Source: Leuctra nigra
Lineage: Eukaryota; Arthropoda; Insecta; Plecoptera; Leuctridae
Length of the DNA: 64,000 nt
Assembly: GCA_934045905.1 (NCBI GenBank)
Contig: OW203771.1
Location: 16,233,701-16,297,700 of the forward strand
Reading direction: 5' to 3'
Shown: in pieces, positions 1-11,721 of the stretch
Layout of the letters: every line of letters starts with the position of its first letter
How positions within the stretch are numbered: the stretch's first letter is position 1
Notes under the pieces: generated by a model
What the model was told of the DNA's origin: nothing
What the model saw: only the letters and a program-made list of their open reading frames with translations
The model's database searches: none
Translations under genes and position numbers: made by a program

Positions 1-61
1 AAAATAGGGATTAACTTCCTTATTATTCAACAGTGAAATATTAATGTACTAGTTATGTACC

Positions 62-256
62 TACACTCGGCACAACAAAAATTGATCGGTGAACAAATTT
101 GAATGACCCCGATCAATGAAAGATTATTATCATTGAAATGTAAGGTCACCAAGAGTGAGCCAAGAAGATTGCTTGGACTGACTTCTGATAGTGCGATCTA
201 ACATTTTTCAGTCAATCAGATTTATTGAATGATATATTTTAGTTGTGCCAAGTGTA
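62..256. mobile_element. Diverged MITE, family with GTACACTC ends
   Basis: The stretch begins TACACTCGGC and ends GCCAAGTGTA, so its ends are short inverted repeats. Its interior (a repeated TTATCA...ATTGAA block, then a short AT-rich right half) is related to the better copies at 20647-20856 and 26127-26343. It has no coding capacity. The family is called from the several copies in this window, not from a database. Confidence 0.55.
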
Positions 257-260
257 CTAC

Positions 261-455
261 CTACACCCAACAAATCATAAAACAATATTTGAATGAAACA
301 GATTGGCTGCTGGTCAGGTTCCTTGACAATCAACCCTTGTTATTATCAATGAATTAAAAGCTCATCTATTAGAGGTAGATGACGAGTTAGTATAGACTTC
401 ATCGGATGATGCCATCACATTTTTTTCAGTCAACCATTTCATTCAAATAAATTCC
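261..455. mobile_element. Second diverged MITE copy, right end degraded
   Basis: It starts CTACACCCAACAAATC and shares the family core GATTGGCTGCTGGTCAGG, TTATTATCAATGAA and TCGGATGATGCCATCA with the copies at 2051, 20647 and 26127. The right inverted repeat is not recognisable. It lies four bases after the previous copy, so the two are nearly tandem. Confidence 0.5.
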
Positions 456-1489
456 GGCCTGATATTAAGACAGATCTGACCTGTCTAAAAAGTCCGTAGA
501 AAATAGTCGATTTCCTTGCTTAATAATAAGAATAGATACAAACGGTGCAAAACGACCAACAAAAATGCAAAGTATTGCTGTGTTTTGTAAGGTACGTTCT
601 AGTAAGACGAGACAGTCTTTACACATCATGCAATAGTATAAAAGGTACCTACCTAGCTATTACACTATTACAATGCATACCTACCTACCAATTGAAGTAC
701 AGAAGAACGGATGTCAAGCAGGTTTCTTGTTAAGATTGTTCCGAAGCGGTGTTTGAACTCCGGCTCGGACATCAGTCGATGCACTCGATGTCAAACACGA
801 TGGTGTTTTAATTTTGTTCTGGATGTCCTTGTCGAAACATCTGTGTTCAAGTGAAAAAACTACGTATAGGTACAAGGTAAGAAAACAATATACAGTAATT
901 AATACTGGAGTAACAGTGGGTCTACAAGTAGGTACTAGGTAGATAGTTAAAAGATGATCGATAAGAAACAAGCAGGAATATTTAAGCAAAATCTTTGGGA
1001 TATAATTATCATGAGAGAAAATCCATTAAAATGATGACTTCTTATAAAAATTGTGTGACAATCGAGACCTAGTTTCATATGGATACAATATAAGATGTTA
1101 TTACCTTCTATTAACTTGGATATGATCTTGTCAATTTTCTTCTGGCGATCACTCGTACCTAGGCGTGAACAATTGCTCGATGCGAAGAATTGTTGACAGC
1201 GTGACAGAATTCAGAACTCTGGTTCTATTTTATTGGATCATTTATTCCACATGAATGTGCTATAATTCGTTTACGATCTAGATATCACTGAGGTGACGAT
1301 AATTAGCTTCAAGCTTTGTGAGGTTACAAAGTATTATCAAGTACCTAGGTAGCTCTATGGGCGCAATTGAGTACCTAGGTATATTATATACATTTTGAAA
1401 CACTTAAAACATGTAGACTTAATAAGTTTCTTCTTCACTTCCTTTTTTAATTACTTATTATCTCTTTGTGATTATTTGTTTCGCGTTCG
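456..1489. other. No gene or repeat seen
   Basis: AT-rich sequence. Short open frames occur on both strands but show no protein-like composition, splice-site pairing or family motif. The short motif TACCTAGGTA and variants recur (for example around 1345-1382), which looks like low-complexity drift. Confidence 0.5.
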
Positions 1490-1740
1490 TGTCATCACAT
1501 CACACTGACAGGTGACAGCTGTTGGCTAGACTTGCGTAGCGAGGTAAGCGCGCAAGCGCGTCAACAAGGCGTCACGTGACCAAAACCAACCAATGAGGAG
1601 ACAGTGCGCTGCGGCATTGTATAGTTTGGAAATACGCCGCCGGGAGGGTTATTTCGATCGGGTGTCGGTGGGGGAGGGCGGGGAGGGGGGGGGGGGGTGA
1701 ATTGTTACTCACGCGGAGGATGTGTTGAGACTAAAACACA
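1490..1740. promoter_or_regulatory. CpG-rich patch with E-box palindrome
   Basis: This ~250 bp block is markedly richer in G, C and CpG than its AT-rich surroundings. It contains GTCACGTGAC at 1571-1580, a perfect palindrome equal to the CLEAR/E-box motif bound by MiT/TFE and USF-type bHLH-ZIP factors in animals. A CCAATG follows at about 1590, and a G-run at 1685-1697. A promoter is possible, but I find no coding exon on either side within the window, so its target would lie to the left or be a non-coding transcript. Confidence 0.3.
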
Positions 1741-2050
1741 CTTTATGGGGTTCTAATAGATAGGTTTGGATTACTTCCAAGTATTATTATGTTGTGAGAA
1801 AATTTCTATGAAAGATATCGATAATGTTTAGAGCTGAAACTGCGTCAATCGTTTGTTTATCCAGGGTTTTGTGGATCAAGTTCCCTTTTCAAACTCTCTG
1901 GATGCACTACGGGCCCCGGCTCGATTACCATCGTTCATGAGGTACCTTTGTTAGGCGAGCGACGTTGGATTTAGATATCTAATATAATATTATTTTGTAT
2001 CGATGGTAATATTATAAAATATAAATATATATACAGCGCTATATTGAAAG

Positions 2051-2240
2051 GTACACTCAACAAAACATACCACGGTAATTGAACGAACGGATTGGCTGCT
2101 CGTCAGGTTCCTTGGCAATCAATCCTTGTTATTATCAATGAAATCAGAGCTCACCTACAGATTGAGGAGTAAACACAGACTTCATCGGATGATGCCACCA
2201 AATTTTTTAGCCAATCCGTTTCTTTCGAATACTGTTTTAT
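2051..2240. mobile_element. MITE copy, GTACACTC family
   Basis: It starts GTACACTCAACAAAAC and carries the family core (GGATTGGCTGCTCGTCAG, CAATCCTTGTTATTATCA, TCATCGGATGATGCCA, then CCAATCCGTTTCTTTCG). The right terminus is worn. Confidence 0.6.
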
Positions 2241-2389
2241 CTTTAATGTTTTCGCCTAAATATACTGATTTTTTGATTTTTTTAAAATCCCAAATATATT
2301 TATTTTTAATATTCAGATAGAGATTCGATATATTTTAGATTTCGAATCGACACATTGATATAATCCCCTAATATTTACGGTTTCTCTCA

Positions 2390-2560
2390 GTCGAGACTGG
2401 GAAGGTTCCCCACTAATAGGACACGACCGCCTCTTCCTACCACCCTTTTAAAAATGTCATCATCTCCAAATCATCATCATCATAATCTTTCATCTGTCGC
2501 CATTAGCCAAGTGAGTATAACGATGGCCTCGGCAGAACACTGAGACTGATATCCCATACA
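2390..2560 (+). mobile_element. SINE fragment (3' body)
   Basis: It carries the body shared by all SINE copies here: GGGAAGGTTCCCCACTAATA, GGACACGACCGCCTC, a CATCATCATCATAATC run, then CTGTCGCCATTAGCC. The tRNA-like 5' head is missing. Compare the full copies at 32333-32605 and 54224-54510. Confidence 0.6.
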
Positions 2561-3282
2561 GTGTTATAAAATCATCATTATATATAATTAAGTCGGAATG
2601 TACCGACCACTCTCAGTATTTTCTCGCCAATACTGGATCTTATTTGTTTATAATGTCCCATTGTTGTTGTTGTTTTTATCGCCTCGTGAAAAGTGTGCAT
2701 AATTCTAATCAACCCAAGTCCAAGGCAGTGATTAGTTTCAAGCTCTCATCTTGACACTCGGTTGATGATCTCTCTATCTGGAAATACCGCGAAAGAAGAA
2801 CGATTAATAAAATGTTGACAGCCACTTAAACTATTTGTAAAAATCCCTTCATGCCTAAAGAATGTACAAAGATATTGACAAGATTGTGGGTTGAATTATG
2901 CTGCATATTGGCAGGTAATTTGCATAACATATTCTGGGGACTTGTCTGTATGAACCGAAGGCCGTGTCAAATTTTCCAAAAATCCTGTTATCACCCTAAG
3001 GTTAATGTTTTATTTGACTATATTGCATCTTTGGGATGTGGTTTTATTACCCGTTTCTAGTAATTCTATTGAAAACATGTTAGACAATTTTTAAGGAAAA
3101 AATAATTTTTATTCTTATGCAAAATAAAAGTTTTTCTTTCACAGTTTACTTGAAATTTCTCGACAGTATTACAAGAACACCTCTCAAAGCTGCAATACAG
3201 TGAAAAAAATGAGCAAAATTTGGATTTGCAGAATTTTGGGACAATTTGATGCAGCCGTGAGTTTCTGCAGCTAGTCACCAGG

Positions 3283-3428
3283 GGGTCTATTCTCGAAACA
3301 GTTATCACGTCATAACTCCAAGTTATGATATCATAAGGAGGTTTGTCCTAACTCTCACCATGTTAATATCATGACTTTTCGTCATATCGTAACTTACGAC
3401 GTGATTACTTTTTCGAGAATAGGGGCCC
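3283..3428. mobile_element. Small MITE with ~35 bp inverted repeats
   Basis: The left end GGTCTATTCTCGAAACAGTT is matched in reverse complement by the right end (...TTTTTCGAGAATAGGGGCC). The arms continue through ATCACGTCATAACT against its diverged partner. Total size is ~146 bp. It has no coding capacity. Confidence 0.6.
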
Positions 3429-3559
3429 AGGACTCTCAACTCATACTATTTTTTACAAGATAAAACATGAATCATTTATGGATACAAATATCTGGATGAG
3501 CAATATGACATAGGGTTAACGTCTGGAATTGCACACGTAGTTCCTTGATTTGTGCCCAT

Positions 3560-3722
3560 GTTGGACCTTTCTGACTGGTTTTCGTGGTTTCGCTGACAAG
3601 TCAAGAGCCAAATGTTGGGAGGGTTCCCTGATAAATTACCTCCTCCCACCGTTCTCACATAATACTCTTCATATCTCCCTATCGTCACAATCATTTTATC
3701 CGTCGCCATAGTTAAGACAATG
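3560..3722 (+). mobile_element. Diverged SINE fragment
   Basis: The order of recognisable SINE pieces is preserved: TCTGACTGGTTTTCGTGG, a tract beginning GACAAGTCAAGAGCCAAATG, GGGAGGGTTCCC, CCTCCTCCCACC, then ATCCGTCGCCAT. Head and tail are degraded. Confidence 0.45.
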
Positions 3723-5956
3723 CGAAGTATAAAACTCCAAAACAAATAAGTAAATATGATAACACGTCGTAACTATAGTAATGCAGCCTTCACACAATCA
3801 TATTATTTGTAGTGTGGTGGCAACAGTCGCAATAACTGATAAAACCCAAAAGGCGTACAATCTGGCCACTTCTTCGCATGCGGCGAAAGAACAATCATCT
3901 CATCATTTTACCTTAGCAATAGCGTGTTCGCAGGTAAAGGGTCCATTACAAAGGTTCAATAACCACTACGGTACTGATTTACATTTGATCACATCTTTCC
4001 AGGTAGAAAGGGGCTCACGATCACCACATTTCAAAATTATCACATCTCGTCTACAAAAATAAACGTTTCATGGCCTTAACCATAATAAAATCGATGAAAA
4101 CTAGCGGAAAACGTCTCTATTCTCGGAAGTGCCTTTGGCTCGTCTTCTCTTTGCCACGCAATAGTCGAGACGTCATAGATTACAACAAGAACGTAGATCT
4201 CGTCTCGAATGCCAAGAAACATCCGCCACCTCATCGAATAGGCGCAGAAAACGCAGCCGAGCTGAAACTACGCCAGAAACTAGAAGATTCTATAAATATT
4301 TGTATTTTGATCGGCGTAGTATTTCCTAGAGACGTAGACAATGAAAGAGAGTTGAAGTGCGAACTTGAATTACTCAAGGGTGGCGGTTTCTTGATAGTAC
4401 TTGACTCATTGACATTGGCAGTGAATTTCAAGGGTAGGGTTAAGAGATAACTTGAGGTTAGGTACTTATACAAGTTCTACTCATATTACTATTTACTATA
4501 ATTGTAAACAAATGGAGACAACAGGGTCATTAATAATGAATACAGTTATGTATATAATACAGCAGCCATTCCATTGGTTCGCATACAGGTTTCCCATACC
4601 AATGGGGATTTGGGGACTTTTGAATGTCACCCGTACAACCTTAGAGTAAGGAGGCGACTTTAAGGAGGTATACTTGTTGTAGAAGAACAATTTGCTCCCT
4701 AGCATTTATCGGTTAAATTCAGAACTTGTTAACTACATCCCCGTATTGATGAGGATCGGGACTTCCATATTGGGTAATTTCCGAATGCACCTTTCATTGT
4801 TGTGATTCTGGGGTTCGTCTTTGTTTTGTCGTCATGAATGATGAATCAAGTGTGCAATTATCTACAAACCCTTCATAGCCTCTACTACGTGACGACAAAG
4901 TAAGAACGAAAATGACCATGGATCATTCGTAGGGTTTGGAGTATTTGGAGAAGCCGATCCGATGTCATGTCGTGACAATATACTTACTGATAATCAGCTT
5001 CAAATGAGCAGTTTTAATGTTATATAGTGCAAAAGTTTTCGGACCAAAATTTGTCAATTATTTTATTTTCTCAGCTCGACTTTTAAAATCAAAAAAATGT
5101 GTTCATAAACAAATCACTTCAATTATTGTTTTTAACTGATCGGCCCTTTTTAATTTAATTTGTTGGTTTTATGATTTCTCATTTTAGGAGTTGAACAATT
5201 GTTTAGTTTAAATTTAAATATTCTGAAATCGTGACGTATGGATACCCAAAATACTCTCTTTCGTAGATTTTAGTCATTTGCCTTTTTAAATACTAAGAAA
5301 TGGAAATCTGTGGTTTGTTTATGAACACTTACTTCATCCATCAGAATTTACGATCAACACCAATAAATTTTACAATTGACTCTCTCAAATTTTACGATCA
5401 AAATAGCAATTTGCAAACAGCCTATTTTCATATATGACGTAGGGTTAATCAACTTTGATTGAAACAGAAAACAGACACTAATTTATCGCAAAATTAACTG
5501 CTCTATTGTGTTGAAAAACTAAACATTTTGTTCAAACAAAGTATCCAATTCCAGCAAATAGTATAAAGTCTCAATTGATTTATTCTCTATTTGTTATAAA
5601 ACTTAAACAGGTGAACTGCGTCAGTACTCGCAAGCAAGTCAAACAAGACACTGACTTTCGGCTTCCAATCGAAGTCAAAGGTTTACCGTTACTTTCAACA
5701 AAAGCAGACTATAAAACCATTTCAATGATCGGGCGAGTTTCGAATAGTGCGCACCACACCCAAGCAATTTCTTCACAAATATAGATTCATTCCCTTGAAC
5801 TTTGGTATATATTTTAACATAATTTAAATGAACATATTTAAAAAGAAATCTATCGTGATGGATATTCTACACAAGCCTGCTCACAAGTAAGTTTTCAGAA
5901 AGTCAATTCAAAATATAAATTTACCTATATCGTGTCTTGAGGGTAATTCTTTACCA
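3723..5956. other. No supported gene; open frame at 4070-4450 noted
   Basis: The longest open frame is 126 codons at 4070-4450 (first true ATG at its start). Its composition is unremarkable, I recognise no motif, and an overlapping antisense frame is also open. I do not call it a gene. The rest is AT-rich without repeats I can name. Confidence 0.4.
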
Positions 5957-6420
5957 CAGGGGTCGGCAACCCTTTTGGTCAAGGAGCCGATTTTCCAAAA
6001 ATTAAATAATTATATAATAATGGGAGCCGCAGTAGAGGCAATCAAATATAAAACACTGAAAATAATAAATTGCATAGTTTATTTTGATTATTTTGTTTAC
6101 TTTGATATTAAGTGATCCCCCGTTATTGCCCCGCAGGGCGTTTTTTTAGAATTTCAACAATTTAAAAGTGAGTCAGGGGCTCTAAAATAGCAAACTGAAT
6201 GAAACAATCTTCCAATTGTTGCCCCGCAGGGGTTTTAGTTTTATAATTTTAAATGTTTACGATTCCAAAAATCCAAAAGTTTGTTCTTGAATGAACAAAC
6301 TGGATAAACAACCTTCCAATTGTTGGAAGTTTTTTTTCGAATTTTTCGATTCCATATTATTATTTTAATTCTAAAGAGCCATTCAAGAACCACTAAAGAG
6401 CCGCAGGTTGCCGACCCCTG
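5957..6420. mobile_element. hAT-like MITE
   Basis: The ends are perfect 15-bp inverted repeats: CAGGGGTCGGCAACC on the left and GGTTGCCGACCCCTG on the right. CAGGGG termini are typical of hAT transposons. The 464-bp interior is AT-rich, with two internal near-repeats (GCCCCGCAGGG at about 6130 and 6220), and encodes nothing. The flanking 8-mers CTTTACCA and CTAAACAC match only partly, so the target duplication is eroded. Confidence 0.75.
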
Positions 6421-7565
6421 CTAAACACTAAACACTATAAACACTGTTGTCCACGGTTTTTGTCTAATGATACGAATACCTAATTAAGTGAAGTGCAAAT
6501 TATCCAGTATTTAATTCTAAACACCTGGTTTTACATAATTTTTAAAAATACATCGTTGTCTGACTTCATTTTTCATTTATTGGAAATTCCCTTTCAAAGC
6601 ATAGTGTATGGCGACAAAAGTGAACCAAAGCTTTAAACCGATTTAAGCTGCCGCATTCTAAAAGGATCAGGAAAATATCAATGAGGACTTCTTCGAGCAT
6701 GCTCGGTGCTTTTGATCAAAATCACAAGTTTTATCCAATTTATTGCTCCAAAGTCCCACTTACAAAAGGATAATTGTTTTAAACAAGTCAAGATCAATTA
6801 GCTAAACTCTTAAAATGAGTAAATATCGTGTATTACAAAGTCTTCAAGTTTATTCGAATTACATTATGTTATTGTCTGTAGCTGTATTTTACTATAAGTC
6901 CGAGATTCATTCAAAACGTTGATCCGTAGATTTTATCTCTTAACTTGTGACACACTACTATCATCCAAATCTACGTAATTTCAAAACCTAATTAGTTTTT
7001 AATCACGTAAAAACTGCGTCTATTTCCTATCAATTGATCTCGCGCCTAGATGTTGAGTTTCCTGATCGTCATTCCACGTGACTTTCATTAAGTTTGCACT
7101 TCAACATTTTAAAAGCTCGACATTTTAAACAATCGCCATTCACATTCAAGAGATCTAAAGTTCGTCGCAGAGAATTACTACTTGAGGAAATCAATTAGCG
7201 AATCCTTTAGACAATTGAGCGAGTGAAGTGAGGGAGTCTGATGATGTTTATCTATTGAGATTACATTTCCTGTCTTAGCCGGAGTTATTAAGTTTATTTG
7301 TTGATTTCGAAGAACTATGACTTACTGTGCGTGTCGCATTAAGTTTTATTGAGTGTTATTATTAGTTTTATTATAACATTACGTGATAACGGATGTTTAC
7401 CAATTCGTTAAAAAATATTGTTTAAGACCTAATTGATTTTGCGTAAATACAAAGAAAAAACCAATAAAATCTTTTATCTTCTACAAAACACCTCACGGAT
7501 CATGCATCCAAAGTCATATAATTCATTCAGAAACCTCCTAAAACGAAAATATAGTTTTGAGGCTC
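6421..7565. other. No gene or named repeat seen
   Basis: AT-rich sequence without open frames of interest or repeats I can recognise. Confidence 0.5.
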
Positions 7566-7607
7566 ACTATAGGAAAACGCTCTGTGTAACGCGTTGATAA
7601 GCGAGCA
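7566..7607 (-). mobile_element. Solo Helitron-like terminus, second family
   Basis: On the minus strand this reads GTGCTCGCTTATCAACGCG, then TTACACAGAGCGTTTTCC. It matches the terminus at 57341-57379 (AACGC...GCGTT stem followed by TTTTCCTAG). No body is attached here. Confidence 0.45.
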
Positions 7608-7699
7608 CGTATTGCATGCGAATTAATATTATACGTGTGAAAGTTGCTGACTAGAGGAAGAAAATCTGATCGATTGAGTCAAAGGAGCTGTAATAATAA

Positions 7700-9115
7700 C
7701 CCATAAAAAACACTCCGTGTAAAAATACCAGCCAAGTCTCTTTAACTATAAAAAAATAGAAGAAATCTAAAAATTCCGCACTGAAAAGTAGTGATATCAA
7801 AAAATTGGCCAAGTCAAAACTTTATTTGAAAATCAAAAAATACTTGACGCATCGTGTATAGATAGTTTAAAAGTATATAGACCAGATAGAAAATATACAT
7901 CAAATATACATAATACATATAGTATACCTATAATGCCCTAAAAAAACGATGCGCCAAGTATTTTTTGATTTTCAAATAAAGTTTTGACTTGGCCAATTTT
8001 TTGATATCACTACTTTTCAGTGCTGAATTTTTAGATTTCTTCTATTTTTTTTTTATAGTTAAAGAGACTTGGCTGGTATTTTTACACGGAGTGTTTTTTA
8101 TGGGGATATCACAATTTTTTTTAGTTTATTTAAACAATTTGTAACACATATCGAAACAACAATGACTAATTCCTTTAAAAAAATAAGCCAGTTCCAATTT
8201 GGTTACTAAGAAAAGTTGCGTTTGGTACCAAAATATGCTTAAAGTGATATTCCATGAAGAAAAGCGAAAGATTTGTTCCAATCGGTCCAGCCGTTTTCGA
8301 GATATGGCATCACTTCCGGTTATCAAAATGGCGGCTGAAAACACTCCACGTAGAATTTGTTTATATAAATGTTTTGTATCATTATAAACCTTGTGAATAA
8401 GTAGTTATTGTAGTAAGAGGTGATTAAAGTCTGATTTTTCATTTTTATGACGTCATTTCCGGTTTCAGTAATAGTACATTTCTGTTTAGACTATTGTATT
8501 TTCATATATATGACCGTCCGAATAGTTTGACGCTAGTTTCGTTCCGATCGGTTCAGCCGGTTTCGAGATATGACGTCATTTCCGGTTTAAAAATGGCGAC
8601 TTCCGGTTGGTTTTATAAAAAGGCACCTCAGACGCCAAAAGTGCACATGTGGTAAAAATTTCAGATCGATCGGTTCAGCCGTTTAGGCTGTGGCGGTGAT
8701 AGCGGTGTTTCCTGATATCTGAATCATCATCATCATCATCATCATCATCTAAAGAAGAAGAAGAAGAAGAAGAAGAAGAAGAAGAAGAAGAAGAAGAAGA
8801 AGAAGAAGAAGAAGAAGAAGAAGAAGATGAAAGTGATGTAATTTCACTGTTTTCACGGCCCTCTAGCTCGCAAATGGCATAACCTATTGTTCCCAAATTT
8901 GGTATATGTGGTGGGGTGGGCCATAGCTCGAAATTAAGATATTTCACAACAATGTGAGATTTTCCAATTTTATGATCCAGTAGACCGAAAATGCCATGTT
9001 GTTGCTTACAGTAAAAGTGTTTGGTCTGCTCCTCGGTTTATTAGGCATTTACGGCATGTTGAGTGACTGTGAGTGTACAGTACGACTTGGCTGGGTGGAG
9101 CGACCGCTCCACTAG
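7700..9115 (+). mobile_element. Helentron-like non-autonomous element, copy A
   Basis: Copies A, B (16527-17846) and C (38435-39708, reversed) share the same ends and order. A ~400 bp foldback comes first: arms 7701-7855 and 7948-8103, closed by CATAAAAAACACTCCGTG and its complement. Then comes a ~1 kb body with repeated blocks of the type CAGCCGTTTTCGAGATAT plus ACTTCCGGTT. The end reads GACTTGGCTGG, then a hairpin (TGGAGCG-AC-CGCTCCA), then CTAG. The CCAGCCAAGTC of the first arm is the inverse of the GACTTGGCTGG before the terminal hairpin. A hairpin next to CTAG and an asymmetric inverted repeat fit Helitron2/Helentron-derived elements. No Rep/helicase is encoded. Class assignment is inference; the repeat structure is directly visible. 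Copy A alone has ATC and AAG microsatellites. Confidence 0.7.
8723..8826. repeat. (ATC)n then (AAG)n microsatellites
   Basis: ATC units at 8723-8750 are followed by AAG units at 8752-8826. They lie inside Helentron-like copy A, where copy B has only a short unexpanded precursor (CATCTGAATCATCTGAAGAT). The repeat therefore expanded after this copy inserted. Confidence 0.9.
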
Positions 9116-9974
9116 ATACATTTACATTTATAATTCATACATTTACTTGCAACATTTTGTTCATGTCATTTAAAAGTTGTTTCGGCGAAAATATGAGACA
9201 ATAATTTTATTGACTTGGAATCATTTACTTTAAAAAGTATTACATTAAGATTTTCGGAAAAGTGCATACTGAATATTTTTAATTAAACATTGTTTTTAAG
9301 GCACAGTTTCTAATTACGTTATTACATATCCAACGATTACAGAACCTTCAAGAATCAAGTTGCTATTTTTTGATATTACAACCAGCAACCCAGACTACGA
9401 TTTGAAACTCATCCAAACATTTCTGTCAGCATTTTGGCAAAGAAAAAGCGATACATTGAGCTGTAGTAACCTATAGACATAGTGCATGGTATTCATACAT
9501 CGACGTCCTGTCAACCTGTTACACAACGCGAGCCTGGGCGTCGTCAAGGCGTCGGGACGCTCGATTAATAACACACGCGTCTCGGCGACAGACTTGGCGT
9601 CGAGGTCCGGTTGCTTAATCGACGCCGTGTTTCTGAAGACAGGCGAATAGTGGACAAGGGCAAGTTGAAACTTGTTGCTATTTTCACGGGGGATTTCTGT
9701 ATTGTTCTTGAATCTCGAATTGGAACATCTATTTGTGTTTTGTTTTGGTAGAAGGTTCGAGGTTCGAATCCCTTCGTGTCTAAAATATATTTCTGTACCT
9801 CAGAGGTAAGGCGTGAGGTTCATTTTCTCGATTTTGCGTTGCACATTTTTGTTATCATGTATCAAACTCCATCAATTTGTAATTCGACTGAGATGTCAAC
9901 CAATTCTCTTGCACAATGACTAATGTCAACATTACAAATATGGGGCTGTTAATAAACAGTGTCACGCAAAATAG
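9116..9974. other. No gene seen
   Basis: Mostly AT-rich, with a more GC-rich and CpG-rich patch at about 9500-9640 that has no open frame or motif I can name. Confidence 0.45.
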
Positions 9975-10480
9975 GCCACTTTGTTACCCCCCCTCCCCCC
10001 CCCCCCCCGTTGTCACAAGCTGTCACACGTTTTACTATACCCACCCCTAAAAAGTATGTCACACCTGAAGATCCCCCCCCCCCCCCACAAAAAACACAAA
10101 ATGCATATTTTCACTGGTAACTGATTTATTGCAAAGAAAAATGTGCATTGAAAGAATGAGAAAACATAGAACTTTTTAGGTATTGATTTATTGCAAAATA
10201 TAACATTTAAAGAATTAGAAAACAAAAAAGTTGTAGAACTATGTTACTACCTTGTTAAAATACTTGTAGTATTATCCTAAAGAGAGGGAAAATTCAAATC
10301 TCAGTTGAGAATAATGAATGTGATATTTATTTTTGCTGAAACATAGGTAGAAAATATCAGAAAATAGATACAACAAACTGTGACATCACACTTGTCAGCC
10401 CCCCTATCACAGATTGTCAGAGTATAACAGACATCCCACCCCCCTCCCACCCTGAGGTGTGACATACTTTATGAACAGAT
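9975..10480. repeat. C-tract-rich inverted arrangement
   Basis: Long C runs at about 9987-10008 and 10074-10086. AAAAGTATGTCACACCTGA at about 10050 is echoed in inverted form at about 10453-10472 (GAGGTGTGACATACTTTAT). The block probably represents a degraded inverted-repeat element whose family I do not recognise. Confidence 0.35.
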
Positions 10481-11510
10481 AATGGATAAATGCAGAATTA
10501 CTTGTTTATGATGCTTGAGCTCTCCTCAAGAATCATTGAAACGGACTTCCGCCCTTGTCACTCTGAGGCACAGATTGTATCTACAGGTCATGAACCGCCA
10601 GGACGTGTGCCATGGGGGGAGGCAATCTCCAAAATGTTATGTATGACTTGAGATGCAATGTTGACAATTTATTTGAATAATGAAAGGGATATGCCGCCCT
10701 GAAAACATGGTTTGTTTGGTTACTTGAGGGACTCGAATTGGAATTGAATTTATATTAATGGGCTCCATTTTAAAGTTGTTCAGATTATTTTTTTATGTCC
10801 ACTCTGAAGCAAAGTGATAAAATATTAAAGTTTGTCGGCCTTCAGAGTAAACTTTTGTTCGAATGTAAACAAAAATGGAGCATATTTAAGTGATCTAGTC
10901 TCCCTTATCTCCTAGTGCAGAGAATATATCCAGCATCTCTGGTACCTAGCCCAAGGTATTTGGAGCCCGGCAAGTGAAAGGTGACTCACATCTTTCGAGT
11001 TTGTTTGAATATTTTCCATCGAATATTTGAGATAATTACAAGAAGCACGGAGCGGATGCGTCATTTTCTCCGTGACATTACAGACAGCGCGGCGGGTGGC
11101 AGAAATCTGCAACGCTGGCAGGACGTCAAAGTAGTTGCGTTGTGTTGCTCTCAATTCTTTACATTTACAAAAGTGGGTTTCAGAATTTATTTCGCTATGA
11201 AGAAGAAGAATAAGAAGAAAAAGATGAAGAAGAAAGAAGAAGGAAAAAAAAAAAAAAAAAAAAGGAGGGGAAGAGGAGGAGAAGGAAGGAGAAGGAAGAC
11301 AAATGTGACAGGCCTGGCTAGCCGGCATTACTTAATGTATGTAGCCTATAAAAAGTGTACTCTACCTAGTGTGGAATGAAATTTTTATGTAAATAAATGT
11401 GATAATAAAAAAAAAATATGAAAATTTTACCCAATTAATAACTCTTCACTGAATCTGAAGAAAATAATTTATATTTGAGTTAGTCATTTTAAAGATGTTT
11501 ACATGCGCGC
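10481..11510. other. No gene; purine tract at 11197-11310
   Basis: The open frames over 10912-11379 on both strands come from an AAG/GGA-rich purine tract and its complement and are not credible proteins. Otherwise AT-rich. Confidence 0.5.
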
Positions 11511-11548
11511 CGTACGACTTGGCTGGCGAGGAGAGACCGCTCTACTAG
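11511..11548 (+). mobile_element. Solo terminal hairpin of the Helentron-like family
   Basis: It reads CGTACGACTTGGCTGG, then a decayed hairpin and CTAG. It matches the right end of copies A and B (GTACGACTTGGCTGGGTGG), but nothing upstream resembles their body. Confidence 0.5.
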
Positions 11549-11721
11549 GTAATTTGCACGTTTCATGTATTATATTCCAAGCTATTTTGAGTTATTTGTT
11601 GACATTTGAACATTTGCTAGAAGGGGGCAATGAGAGATAAAACAATTGAAAATTATCCCCTGCCCGCATTGCGGATTTCTTTCACCCGTGTTGCCAATGA
11701 TTGCTATACTAGCATTATAAA

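Noticed and set aside
4070..4450. 126-codon open frame starting with ATG
   Set aside because: No motif, no neighbouring exon, no compositional shift, and an antisense frame is open over the same bases.
8675..8947. Antisense poly-Ser/poly-Asp protein
   Set aside because: Translation of the AAG and ATC microsatellites inside a mobile element.
10912..11379. Overlapping sense and antisense frames of 130-140 codons
   Set aside because: Produced by a low-complexity purine tract; Lys/Glu-rich one way, Phe/Ser-rich the other, with no domain.
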